Positions 1 through 6,117 of a DNA stretch of 7,356 nucleotides are shown piece after piece. This stretch comes from Alphaproteobacteria bacterium. Lineage in GTDB: Bacteria > Pseudomonadota > Alphaproteobacteria > RF32 > CAG-977. Each line of letters starts with the position of its first letter. Positions within the stretch are counted from its first letter, which is position 1. The stretch is from NCBI GenBank assembly GCA_017476085.1, contig JAFVEJ010000177.1:1-7356 (forward strand), given 5' to 3'. The position numbers and the translations under genes are program-made. The notes beneath the pieces were generated by a model. The model did no database searches. It had not been told where the DNA came from and saw only the letters and a program-made list of their open reading frames with translations.

Positions 1-933
1 GAAGCAGAAACGTGAAAAAACGATGTAAAAAAGATACTTTAAGAAAGAAAGCTTTAAATAATTGAACGGCAGAGGATAAACGAAGGAAAGCTCTTTTATC
101 AAAGCGTCTTTACCGGCGTTTTGCAGATGGAGATACGTAAGGATACTGAAATAATCCAATATATCTTTACAGTCTTTTCCAAAATATTTTTGGATTTCTA
201 AATAGAAGCGAACCATAGCTATTCCACAACGAACGAACCATTCATTTTTTTCTCCGGCTCCGGTCCAGATACCGCACTGATTGCGGCGGTAAACAGCCAT
301 AATATCGGGTAAGAAAACTATTTTCCCCATTTGTGCATGTAGTAAATGTAGAAACCAATCCTTCGGTAAAATATTTTTTGGCATTAAATCCAAAGAATCT
401 TTATGGAACCGCCAACGATAAACGACAGAATTTGTTTGAATGAAGTTATGGTCAAGTAAATCGTTTAAGGTTAATTCAGTCTTATAAAAACGCTCTTTAT
501 CATTAGGGAAAACAGAATCCGGTCTGGAATTGTCATCCCAATGGACGGTAACAGAATGGAAACAAATCGAAAAATCAGGATGAGATTCCATAAAATCGAC
601 TTGCTTTTGCAGTTTTAACGGATCGGTCCAATAATCGTCTCCTTCACACAAGGCAACATAATTTCCCCGAACCATCGGAAAAAGAATATCACTCCATACG
701 TCTTTCTTTCCCCACTGGTTTTCCGTCTGATAAACGCAGCGGAATAAATCGGGATATTTAGCCTCATATTCACGAATAATATCCGCTGTTTTATCCGTTG
801 AGGCATCATCATTGATCAGGATTTCAAACGGAAAGTTTGTTTTTTGCATAACAAAACCTTCCAAGCAATCTCGAATAAACCGTTCGTGATTGTAGGTGAT
901 GCAAACAATAGAGAGTTTTATGTCTTCATTCAT
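1..933 (-). CDS. Family 2 glycosyltransferase, 3' end beyond window
   Basis: Read from the minus strand starting with ATG at 933, the frame is open for 311 codons to the window edge, so the C-terminus is missing. The N-terminus (LSIVCITYNHERFIRDCLEG, residues 8-26) is the first strand and helix of a GT-A fold. NDDAST at 41-46 is the nucleotide-sugar binding aspartate motif. EGDDYW at 97-102 carries the DxD-type metal-binding aspartates, and LPKDWF at 189-194 fits the usual acceptor-side region containing the catalytic-base aspartate. YRRN at 215-218 matches the late YR motif of the family. These enzymes transfer a sugar from a nucleotide donor to a growing glycan at the cytoplasmic membrane face. 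The start lies 14 nt after the acyltransferase stop, with only a weak GGA (943-945) as ribosome binding site, so it is probably the last visible gene of the operon. The sugar and linkage cannot be told. Most relatives are about 300-330 residues, so little is likely missing. Confidence 0.9.
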   Translation of the reverse strand, partial: MNEDIKLSIVCITYNHERFIRDCLEGFVMQKTNFPFEILINDDASTDKTADIIREYEAKYPDLFRCVYQTENQWGKKDVWSDILFPMVRGNYVALCEGDDYWTDPLKLQKQVDFMESHPDFSICFHSVTVHWDDNSRPDSVFPNDKERFYKTELTLNDLLDHNFIQTNSVVYRWRFHKDSLDLMPKNILPKDWFLHLLHAQMGKIVFLPDIMAVYRRNQCGIWTGAGEKNEWFVRCGIAMVRFYLEIQKYFGKDCKDILDYFSILTYLHLQNAGKDALIKELSFVYPLPFNYLKLSFLKYLFYIVFSRFCF

Positions 934-947
934 ACGCTTATATCCAA

Positions 948-1661
948 TTAAATCGTAGCCGTTTCGGACAATGGAACGGTACGGTCAAAGTCCTTTTCTT
1001 GCCGCCATTTGAATACGCGTCTTTGTTCATTTTTCGATATAGGGCGGGCGGGATTGCCTATTGCAATAACATCCGATGGCAAATCACTCACAACAACCGC
1101 TCCCATTCCCACGATCGTATCATTGCCGACAGTAATATGTTCCCTGATAGAAACATTAAGAGCGATATAGACATTGTCACCGATTCGGCAGTTTCCGGCA
1201 CAGTTTGACAAAGACGACAAGACGGTGTTCCTGCCTATAACCGTATCGTGTCCAACGCATGCCATTACTTGTATGCAGACATTATCCCCGATTTGGACAT
1301 TACAAGAAATAAAAGCGTTTTTTTGGATCGTAACCCCTTTTCCGATTTTCACCGTTTCAGGCAAATCGAGCGTCGGGTGGATTACAGTTGCAAAAGAATA
1401 GCCGTTTTGTACAACCTTATTCCACAGAATTTCGCGTGAAGCAGGTTCGCCGACGGCAATGACGATTTCCGCCGCATCTTTGGAAAACCGCGATTTAAAA
1501 TCGCTAAATGTCAGAACTTCTTTTCCGCGCACCAGTTTCCCGTCTGAAAAATCGTTGATAAAGACAAAATCATCCCATCTTTTTGATTCTTTATTGACGG
1601 CTTTTGCCAAATCAAACACGTCGCGTCCCTGTCCGCCGGATCCGTAAATTCCTAAAATCAT
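948..1661 (-). CDS. NeuD/PglD-family sugar O/N-acyltransferase (left-handed beta-helix)
   Basis: This 237-residue protein has the two-part plan of the NeuD/PglD/VioB family. The N-terminal nucleotide-sugar binding domain begins with a glycine-rich loop (IYGSGGQGRD, 5-14). From about residue 95 there is a left-handed parallel beta-helix of hexapeptide repeats (IGKGV, IGDNV, IGRNT, IGDNV, VGNDT). His138 in VGHDTVIG lies where PglD-type enzymes carry their general-base histidine. The end of the helix has the typical VGMGAVVVSDLP and IGNPAR motifs (184-206). About 30 charged residues follow, a somewhat longer tail than usual. Family members acetylate amino sugars on UDP or dTDP carriers with acetyl-CoA. 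The start overlaps the glycosyltransferase stop as ATGA (1658-1661), and AGGA at 1669-1672 is a good ribosome binding site, so translation is coupled. With the aminotransferase two genes upstream, N-acetylation of a 4-amino sugar nucleotide is the likeliest job (inference). Confidence 0.88.
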   Translation of the reverse strand: MILGIYGSGGQGRDVFDLAKAVNKESKRWDDFVFINDFSDGKLVRGKEVLTFSDFKSRFSKDAAEIVIAVGEPASREILWNKVVQNGYSFATVIHPTLDLPETVKIGKGVTIQKNAFISCNVQIGDNVCIQVMACVGHDTVIGRNTVLSSLSNCAGNCRIGDNVYIALNVSIREHITVGNDTIVGMGAVVVSDLPSDVIAIGNPARPISKNEQRRVFKWRQEKDFDRTVPLSETATI

Positions 1662-3058
1662 TTACAAATCCTTTCTTCTTCAATCAGTTTTTTCATCAAA
1701 TCAATGCGCGGAGCGATTTCAGCTTCGTAGCTTTGGAACTTTTTGACTTTTTTAGCCCCGTTTTCAGCCATTTCAATTAACTTTGACGGATTGTCTATAT
1801 AGTATTCTATCTTCTTTGCATAAGCATCGGCATCAGGCGGAAGAATTTCGGCATCAACTTTATTGACATATCGTCCCTGATTGCATTTCAGCTCATCGCT
1901 CATAAAACAAGCAACGTGTTGCGACATAGCGTCGCAACATGTCCCTAACGGGAAACCGTCATATGCTCCCGGAAAAAGAATAAAAGGTTTGTTTGGTGAA
2001 CAAATGATATCCTTATCCCGATAAAATTTTAAAAAGAAATCTGAGCATTGCAGCCCGTAAAAATTGATAGCCGGTTTTAATTCGGATATATCCAGCGTGT
2101 TTTCGTCAAATCCATATCCGACAACATGAAATTTAATATTTTTATGTCGCTGATAAAGCTTTTTAGCCATTTCGACAAAAACGTCGTAACCTTTATCCTC
2201 TCCGTATTCGGAGTATTTGTTCGCAACAAAACATATTTCAAGAACATTTTTATCGCGCCCGTATTTTTTCAAGGATGACGCATCAACTTCCTGTTGCATA
2301 TTTTCAAGAGAGGGACATCCGAAAATAAAAGTGATTTTTTCCGTCGGACACAATTTTTTTTCGATTAGATAATCATAGGTAACACGTTGTGTTACAATAA
2401 CATGACGGAAATATGGGGATCGAAACACTCGTGATAACTTTCTATCACATTCGGATGTGTTTAACAGCATTCCCCCTCCCGGATAAAGAGTAAATGCAAA
2501 CGGCATCTTTATCGAAGATAGAAAATCGAATGAAAGAACATTATTGATAAAAATACAATACGCAAAAAACGGTTTATCCGATTTGACAAAACCTTTGTAA
2601 AAAAAAACGGATTTTCCGCTTTTGTCATAAGTTGAAATTTCGTTAGAAAAGATATTATAGAAGTCGAAATTGGAAATTTTTTCCATTGATTTCAGCGCCG
2701 TGCCCGATGTGCAGCATGCGGATCTTGGTATTTTTTTCAGATAAGCATCTATCTCGGCATATCTCCAACCACTTTTTGTGTCTGGAAAAAAATCATCAAA
2801 AACAACGAAATCTTTTTGCCTCAGGAAAACGGTGTTTTGGAAGGAATAGGGCTCACATTTGTAAATTTTTTTACACAGAGCATTCATTATAAAAGAGCGA
2901 ACACTTTTACGGCGAACTGAAATACATTTCAATTCACAATTGTCTTTATGAATTTTGAGCGGCTTTTTTAGAAGTAGGATTTTAGCCAGCAAGTTGATAA
3001 GCTTGTTTAAAATATATTTTTTTTTCAAGTTATATTTCCTCACATATTCTCTCAACAT
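1658..3058 (-). CDS. GT-B fold glycosyltransferase (GT4-like C-terminal domain)
   Basis: The C-terminal half looks like a group 1 (GT4-type) glycosyltransferase. EDKGYDVFVEMAKKL (287-301) matches the KG-x-D helix that starts the second Rossmann domain. IKFHVVGYG (308-316) and INFYGLQ (331-337) are the next strands. DGFPLGTCCDAM (367-378) corresponds to the EGFPL...EAM donor-binding motif, with aspartate in place of both glutamates. The N-terminal half is divergent. A basic and hydrophobic stretch at about 11-36 could associate with the membrane. The gene lies between the aminotransferase and the acyltransferase, overlapping the former by 29 bp if ATG 3058 is used and the latter by 4 bp. A TTG at 3028-3026, just past the aminotransferase stop, has AGGA at 3040-3037 with an 8-nt spacer and may be the true start, giving 456 residues. 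Donor and acceptor are unknown. Confidence 0.82.
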   Translation of the reverse strand: MLREYVRKYNLKKKYILNKLINLLAKILLLKKPLKIHKDNCELKCISVRRKSVRSFIMNALCKKIYKCEPYSFQNTVFLRQKDFVVFDDFFPDTKSGWRYAEIDAYLKKIPRSACCTSGTALKSMEKISNFDFYNIFSNEISTYDKSGKSVFFYKGFVKSDKPFFAYCIFINNVLSFDFLSSIKMPFAFTLYPGGGMLLNTSECDRKLSRVFRSPYFRHVIVTQRVTYDYLIEKKLCPTEKITFIFGCPSLENMQQEVDASSLKKYGRDKNVLEICFVANKYSEYGEDKGYDVFVEMAKKLYQRHKNIKFHVVGYGFDENTLDISELKPAINFYGLQCSDFFLKFYRDKDIICSPNKPFILFPGAYDGFPLGTCCDAMSQHVACFMSDELKCNQGRYVNKVDAEILPPDADAYAKKIEYYIDNPSKLIEMAENGAKKVKKFQSYEAEIAPRIDLMKKLIEEERICK

Positions 3059-4100
3059 CCGTCTCTGTCAACCCTAAGTACAACGGCAGGCAGACGATAC
3101 GTGTTGTAATCTCTTCGGAAACGGGGCAAGAGTAGTGCGCTGACAGATACGACAGTTTGTTCAGGCTGGGATAAAAATATCTGCGCGGGAAAACATTGAT
3201 TTTTGCCAAGCGGTTAAAAGCCGTCAGCAATTCCTTTTCATTTTCGAAAACAATCGGATAATACGCGTAATTGTATTCCAAATCCTTTTGCTTTTTCGGA
3301 CGTTGAAAACTATTTTCTAACAGACTGTCATACAATTCGCAGATATGTTTTCGGGCGACAATGATTTCTTTCAAGTGTTCGAAATTCACCAATCCCATCG
3401 CGGCGTTAAATTCGTCCTGTTTGGCATTGATGCCCAGCATATAATGTATGTCGCCGTGATGTCCGAAACGTTTGATCAGCTCCAGTTTATCGGAAACGGA
3501 TTTGTCTTTGACAATACAGGCTCCGCCTTCAATCGTATGAAACAGCTTTGTCGCATGAAAAGACAACGTGGAAATGTCACCGTATGTCGCTAAAGATTTG
3601 CCTTTATAAACGGAAGCGAACGCATGCGCTGCATCGTAAATGACTTTCAATCCGTGTTTGTCCGCGATTTTTTGAATTGCGTTGACATCACAGGCATACC
3701 CGAAAACATGAACCGGCATAATCGCTTTCGTTTCGGGCGTAATTGCCGCTTCGATCTTTGCCGGATCAAGCGTGAAGTTATCCGGCTCAATATCGACGAA
3801 CACAGGTTTACACCGTTCCCATAAAATGCTTGAAGTTGTCGCGACATAGGAAAATGGCGTCGTGATAATTTCTCCGCCTTCAATTCCCAACGCTTTTAAA
3901 GCCAGCTGCAAAGCGACCGTTCCGTTTGTTACGAAATGGAAATTTTCAACGTCCAGAAACGATTTCAATATTTCTTCCAAAGCCGCCACCTGTGGGCCTT
4001 GATTTGTCAAAATTCTGGCGTCAAAAATTTCTGAAACCTTTTTCAAAAATTCTTCTTTCGGAGGTAAAAACGGACGCGTAACGAAAATTTTGTCAGTCAT
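3030..4100 (-). CDS. DegT/DnrJ/EryC1/StrS-family PLP-dependent sugar aminotransferase
   Basis: This 356-residue protein has the family landmarks in order: LTNQGPQVAALE (31-42), FVTNGTVALQLAL (56-68), a DAAHA motif with Asp156 positioned to hold the pyridine nitrogen of PLP, FHATKLFHTIEGG (181-193) with Lys185 as the Schiff-base lysine, and GINAKQDEFNAAMG (223-236). Enzymes of this family transfer an amino group, usually from glutamate, to a keto sugar on a UDP or dTDP carrier. The N-terminal TRPFLPP and the FHATK variant remind me of VioA-like enzymes that make dTDP-4-amino-4,6-dideoxyglucose. That subgroup call is from memory and uncertain, so I give no symbol. AAGGA at 4112-4108, 7 nt before ATG, is a good ribosome binding site. 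It is the first biosynthetic gene after the recombinases and overlaps or abuts the glycosyltransferase gene. Confidence 0.92.
   Translation of the reverse strand: MTDKIFVTRPFLPPKEEFLKKVSEIFDARILTNQGPQVAALEEILKSFLDVENFHFVTNGTVALQLALKALGIEGGEIITTPFSYVATTSSILWERCKPVFVDIEPDNFTLDPAKIEAAITPETKAIMPVHVFGYACDVNAIQKIADKHGLKVIYDAAHAFASVYKGKSLATYGDISTLSFHATKLFHTIEGGACIVKDKSVSDKLELIKRFGHHGDIHYMLGINAKQDEFNAAMGLVNFEHLKEIIVARKHICELYDSLLENSFQRPKKQKDLEYNYAYYPIVFENEKELLTAFNRLAKINVFPRRYFYPSLNKLSYLSAHYSCPVSEEITTRIVCLPLYLGLTETDVERICEEI
3037..3043 (-). promoter_or_regulatory. Ribosome binding site that may favour a TTG start for the glycosyltransferase
   Basis: The minus strand reads GTGAGGA here, inside the last codons of the aminotransferase gene. 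It lies 8 nt before a TTG (3028-3026) that follows the aminotransferase stop (3032-3030) after one base. The ATG at 3058 has only AGAGACGG directly against it, which is too close for a usual site. The spacing argument favours the TTG, while codon preference favours the ATG. This is a visual judgement only. Confidence 0.4.
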
Positions 4101-4226
4101 TATTATTTCCTTAAAAAGTGAACGGGAATATCTTGGAACGCGTTGTATTTCGTTTTCCGCCTTTTAGGTTTAAGGCCTTAGATATAGACGGAACCTCCCG
4201 TTCATAAGAATAGAAGAACAAAAACA
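4101..4226. other. Structured spacer upstream of the biosynthetic genes
   Basis: This 126-bp gap separates the degenerate recombinase from the aminotransferase. It holds a 9-bp inverted repeat (separate entry), a 10-bp palindrome TAAGGCCTTA (4171-4180) and an 8-bp palindrome AACGCGTT (4137-4144). On the minus strand, GTTCCGTC (4194-4187) can pair with GGCGGAAAAC (4161-4152) with a two-base bulge, so a leader hairpin is possible. I found no convincing -35/-10 pair on either strand and no coding potential. It could be an untranslated leader, a recombination target or a regulator-binding region. Confidence 0.4.
4119..4204. repeat. 9-bp perfect inverted repeat flanking 68 bp
   Basis: TGAACGGGA (4119-4127) and TCCCGTTCA (4196-4204) are exact reverse complements, 68 bp apart, in the gap just downstream of two serine-recombinase-family genes. 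A 9-bp match by chance in a gap this size is uncommon but not remarkable. Matching does not extend clearly in either direction. Small invertases act on short imperfect inverted sites, so these could be crossover sites, but the segment is short to hold a whole promoter and I see none in it. Confidence 0.45.
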
Positions 4227-4805
4227 TCACACTACCTCCGGCTTCAGTTCCGGATGGGCTTTGACATATACAAACAACGAAGAACGCGGGATGTTCAGCA
4301 AACGGCAAATCTCTGGTTCCGTTTTGCCGGTCCGCAAGAGTTTCCGGATCTCATTCTTTTTGGCATCCAATTTATGATTATTGTTCTTCCGACCGAGAGG
4401 ACGACCTAACGTTTGCCCCGCCTGTTTTCGTAAAACCAGAGCCTCTTTCGTTAAATGAGAGCGCAATTCCTCCGCAATATCCGTTACGACACCGAGCATT
4501 TGAGCCATTAACTTCGACGAAGAATCTCCGCCGAACTTCAGATCGTCTTCACAGGAACAAATAACGACGCCTTTTTCCAACAACTCCCGCATAATCGCAG
4601 TGATCGTGCGAATGTCTTTTCCCAAACGGAACGTTTTCTCCAACAGCAGAATGTCTTTTTCTTTGAACATTTCCGAATTGAAGGAAGTCGAATCGAGCCA
4701 CTTGTCAATGGTTAAAGCCCGACTTTGCGCATAAGAAGAGAGCGATTCCCATTGTTGCCTGAGAATCTCGATACTCTGACCGTCCTGCACAAACGCGTAA
4801 ATCAT
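4227..4805 (-). CDS. Degenerate serine recombinase (invertase-like), catalytic serine lost, HTH retained
   Basis: This 192-residue protein is collinear with the intact recombinase encoded at 5017-5613. Shared parts are the first strand (MIYAF), the LGK turn (61-63), the long dimer helix SKLMAQMLGVVTDIAEEL (97-114), TKEAL (119-123), the linker LGRPLGRKN (133-141) and a C-terminal helix-turn-helix (about 151-182). The active site is broken. Where the partner has RVSTDKQ, this has QDGQSIE, so the catalytic Ser becomes Gly9 and the adjacent Arg becomes Gln7. About 13 residues holding the SGT..KR segment are missing, and SRLGR has become FRLGK, keeping Arg60 but changing the last Arg to Lys63. The frame is open with no stop, so the gene looks maintained. 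It probably cannot cut DNA and may act as a DNA-binding regulator or as a partner of the intact recombinase (inference). No strong ribosome binding site precedes ATG 4805. Upstream is a 211-bp gap. Confidence 0.85.
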   Translation of the reverse strand: MIYAFVQDGQSIEILRQQWESLSSYAQSRALTIDKWLDSTSFNSEMFKEKDILLLEKTFRLGKDIRTITAIMRELLEKGVVICSCEDDLKFGGDSSSKLMAQMLGVVTDIAEELRSHLTKEALVLRKQAGQTLGRPLGRKNNNHKLDAKKNEIRKLLRTGKTEPEICRLLNIPRSSLFVYVKAHPELKPEVV

Positions 4806-5016
4806 TTACCCGTAACCGTTCCCGTCCTTTTTTGTGTGAAAAAGTTCACTCAAATATTCACCAGTTTTTCTTTAAACATTCGGGACGACGGCCATTTCAA
4901 AAAAAACAAGGTATCCAAAGGATTTTTGAAAATAGTTATTGCTAAAAAAGGCAAATTGGTATAACCAAGAAAAAGGGTCGTTTTTTCTGCAATGCCAAAC
5001 AAAAGAAGTATTTGTT
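4806..5016. other. Spacer between the two recombinase genes
   Basis: No gene is supported here. Small dyads are present: GTGAA/TTCAC around AAAG (4836-4849) and TTGGT/ACCAA around ATA (4956-4968). A TTCCCGT at 4819-4825 resembles the arms of the inverted repeat at 4119-4204. No clear promoter or terminator was found. The gap is long enough to hold a promoter for the degenerate recombinase and the polysaccharide genes. Confidence 0.35.
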
Positions 5017-5613
5017 TTACCGCTGTTTCAGGAAAGAATAGACGGAGCCGAGGCTCATTCCCGTCATACGGGCAATTTTCGTTTTCCCGACGCCAAGCTT
5101 TAGTAACCGGTTGATTTGTTTTTCCTTGCCGCTCCAAACGTGTTTGATGTTTTTTCTGCCTTTGGGGCGGCCGATGGAACGGCCTTGCGCTTTGACGCGC
5201 GACAAGGCTTCTTTCGTGCGCTTGCTGATCATATCCCTTTCCAATTCGGCGACCAATCCGAACGCGAACGCAAGGATTTTGCTTTGCACGTTGTCACCCA
5301 ATTCATATCCGTCTTTGACGGTCAACACTTTTGCCCCGACTTTCATACAATGCTCAAGGATTGAAATGACCATAAACAGCTTGCGCCCCAAGCGGGACAA
5401 TTCGGAACAGATGATCACGTCGCCGGATTTGATTTTTTTCAGTAATTTGCCCAACTGTCGTTTTTCCGGCTCTTTCGTTCCGGATACACCGTTATCAACA
5501 ATCCAGTTTTCAATCGGAAGTCCTAACTTTTTAGCCAAAGCCTCCACACCGACTTTCTGATTATCGCAGTCCTGTTTATCCGTTGATACCCTTAAGTAAC
5601 CATATACCGTCAT
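5017..5613 (-). CDS. Small serine recombinase, DNA-invertase type (Mpi-like), apparently active
   Basis: This 198-residue protein has the full plan of a resolvase/invertase. The catalytic motif YGYLRVSTDKQ (4-14) carries Ser10 as the nucleophile and Arg8 beside it. GVSGTKEPEKRQLGKLL (42-58) has the conserved SGT and Arg52. SELSRLGR (70-77) has Arg74 and Arg77. The dimerisation helix runs through SKILAFAFGLVAELERDMIS (111-130). The linker is TKEALSRVKAQGRSIGRPKGRK (133-154), and the C-terminal helix-turn-helix is at about 165-196 (ARMTGMSLGSVYSFLK). The closest relatives I recall are the Mpi-type invertases of Bacteroidales, which flip promoters of capsular polysaccharide loci. Such enzymes cut both strands at paired sites through phosphoserine links and invert the DNA between them. 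AAAGGAG (5629-5623), 9 nt before ATG, is a strong ribosome binding site. It faces the polysaccharide genes and is the first gene of the minus-strand block. The size excludes a large serine integrase. The target sites are not identified. Confidence 0.93.
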   Translation of the reverse strand: MTVYGYLRVSTDKQDCDNQKVGVEALAKKLGLPIENWIVDNGVSGTKEPEKRQLGKLLKKIKSGDVIICSELSRLGRKLFMVISILEHCMKVGAKVLTVKDGYELGDNVQSKILAFAFGLVAELERDMISKRTKEALSRVKAQGRSIGRPKGRKNIKHVWSGKEKQINRLLKLGVGKTKIARMTGMSLGSVYSFLKQR

Positions 5614-5687
5614 CGTTCAATGCTCCTTTCTATTTTTTTGAAACGGCATATTTAGTCATGGAAACTATTTTACAGGACAACTTTCTG

Positions 5688-5710
5688 TTGACGCTTATAC
5701 TGAAAGTCAA
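5688..5710. promoter_or_regulatory. Candidate operator dyad in the divergent promoter region
   Basis: TTGAC (5688-5692) and GTCAA (5706-5710) are inverted around a 13-bp spacer. The dyad covers TATACT (5696-5701), a good plus-strand -10, and TATAAG on the minus strand (5699-5694), a good minus-strand -10. A protein bound here could affect both directions. The half-sites are only 5 bp, so this could be chance. Confidence 0.3.
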
Positions 5711-5723
5711 AATAAAACTGCAA
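5694..5723 (-). promoter_or_regulatory. Candidate promoter for the intact recombinase
   Basis: On the minus strand, TTGCAG (5723-5718) and TATAAG (5699-5694) are separated by 18 bp. The -10 matches the sigma70 consensus at five of six positions, but the -35 at only three. It would give a leader of about 75 nt before ATG 5613. It is the best minus-strand candidate I could find in the spacer. Confidence 0.35.
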
Positions 5724-5753
5724 AATTGGTAATTCGATAATTTTGTATATGAA

Positions 5754-5784
5754 AACCACCCGACGGTCGGGTGGTTGTTTTTTT
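5754..5784 (+). terminator. Intrinsic terminator ahead of the 5801 gene
   Basis: AACCACCCGAC (5754-5764) pairs with GTCGGGTGGTT (5766-5776), giving a GC-rich stem closing on a small loop. A T-rich run follows at 5778-5784. The T run lies on the plus strand, so it would stop rightward transcription just 17 bp before the start codon at 5801. On the minus strand only four T's follow the stem. No plus-strand gene lies upstream in the spacer, so this is either a leader attenuator or the end of a short RNA. Confidence 0.7.
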
Positions 5785-5800
5785 ACTCGCGAGGTAAAAC

Positions 5801-6112
5801 ATGTACGAGAAAAAATTTAATAATCACTCCATCGTCGGAGCCGAAGAAGCCGGTGTTGTCAAACACCCAATCAAAAATCATACTATCGGTTATAAATATC
5901 AAAACAAACTGCGGCTGTTTTTAAACGAATACCAATATGGATTTAACGAAGGACGGAGTCTTCCTGCTGTTCCCCCTGAATTAAAGCCGCTGATTGATCG
6001 GCTCCGTTTTCTGTATCGTTTGGAATGCGACAATATCGAAAACATTATCAAGGCAGCTTGTCGCATGACAATAAAAGGTTCCAACAAACGAAATCAGAGA
6101 AGAAGGAGATAA
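5801..6112 (+). CDS. Hypothetical protein, 103 residues, very basic C-terminus
   Basis: I do not recognise this protein. It starts at ATG 5801 with GAGG at 5791-5794 (6-nt spacer), part of the 8-bp palindrome CTCGCGAG (5786-5793). There is no signal peptide or membrane segment. The N-terminal half is polar, with many Asn, Lys and Tyr. Residues 59-90 (from PPELKPLIDRLRFLYRLECD onward) look helical. The end is strongly basic (KGSNKRNQRRRR), which would suit nucleic-acid binding or a disordered tail. The stop is only 5 bp before the next start, and the next gene's AAGGAG lies within this gene's last codons, so the two are co-translated. A terminator stands directly upstream. The coding call rests on the good start, the tight spacing and the open frame. 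Confidence 0.7.
   Translation: MYEKKFNNHSIVGAEEAGVVKHPIKNHTIGYKYQNKLRLFLNEYQYGFNEGRSLPAVPPELKPLIDRLRFLYRLECDNIENIIKAACRMTIKGSNKRNQRRRR
6103..6108 (+). promoter_or_regulatory. Ribosome binding site fixing the start at 6118
   Basis: AAGGAG is a consensus Shine-Dalgarno sequence, 9 nt before ATG 6118. The open frame extends upstream to an ATG at 6025 that has no comparable site and would overlap most of the preceding gene's 3' end, so 6118 is the better start. Confidence 0.8.
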
Positions 6113-6117
6113 TAGCC

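Noticed and set aside
615..812. 65-codon minus-strand open frame within the left glycosyltransferase
   Set aside because: It is out of frame with the 311-codon glycosyltransferase reading, which carries clear family motifs across the same bases.
4152..4165. GGCGGAAAACG on the minus strand as an ops/JUMPstart element before polysaccharide genes
   Set aside because: Only the GGCGG part matches the ops consensus. The following TAG and the rest of JUMPstart are absent.
4171..4180. TAAGGCCTTA palindrome as a recombination crossover or operator
   Set aside because: A single 10-bp palindrome with no second copy in the window could be chance, so it is listed only as part of the spacer.
4111..4308. 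65-codon minus-strand frame across the end of the degenerate recombinase and the spacer
   Set aside because: It is out of frame with the recombinase C-terminus and has no ribosome binding site. The spacer is better explained as non-coding.
4850..5137. 95-codon minus-strand open frame spanning the recombinase 3' end and the gap
   Set aside because: It overlaps the conserved helix-turn-helix coding region in another frame, resembles no family, and lacks a convincing start site.
5111..5560. 149-codon plus-strand open frame
   Set aside because: It lies antisense to the well-supported recombinase gene, has no ribosome binding site, and its composition is that of a shadow frame.
5614..5800. Integron-type attC or tRNA-like structure in the divergent spacer
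   Set aside because: The hairpin is a simple terminator. I found no conserved core-site sequences and no cloverleaf.
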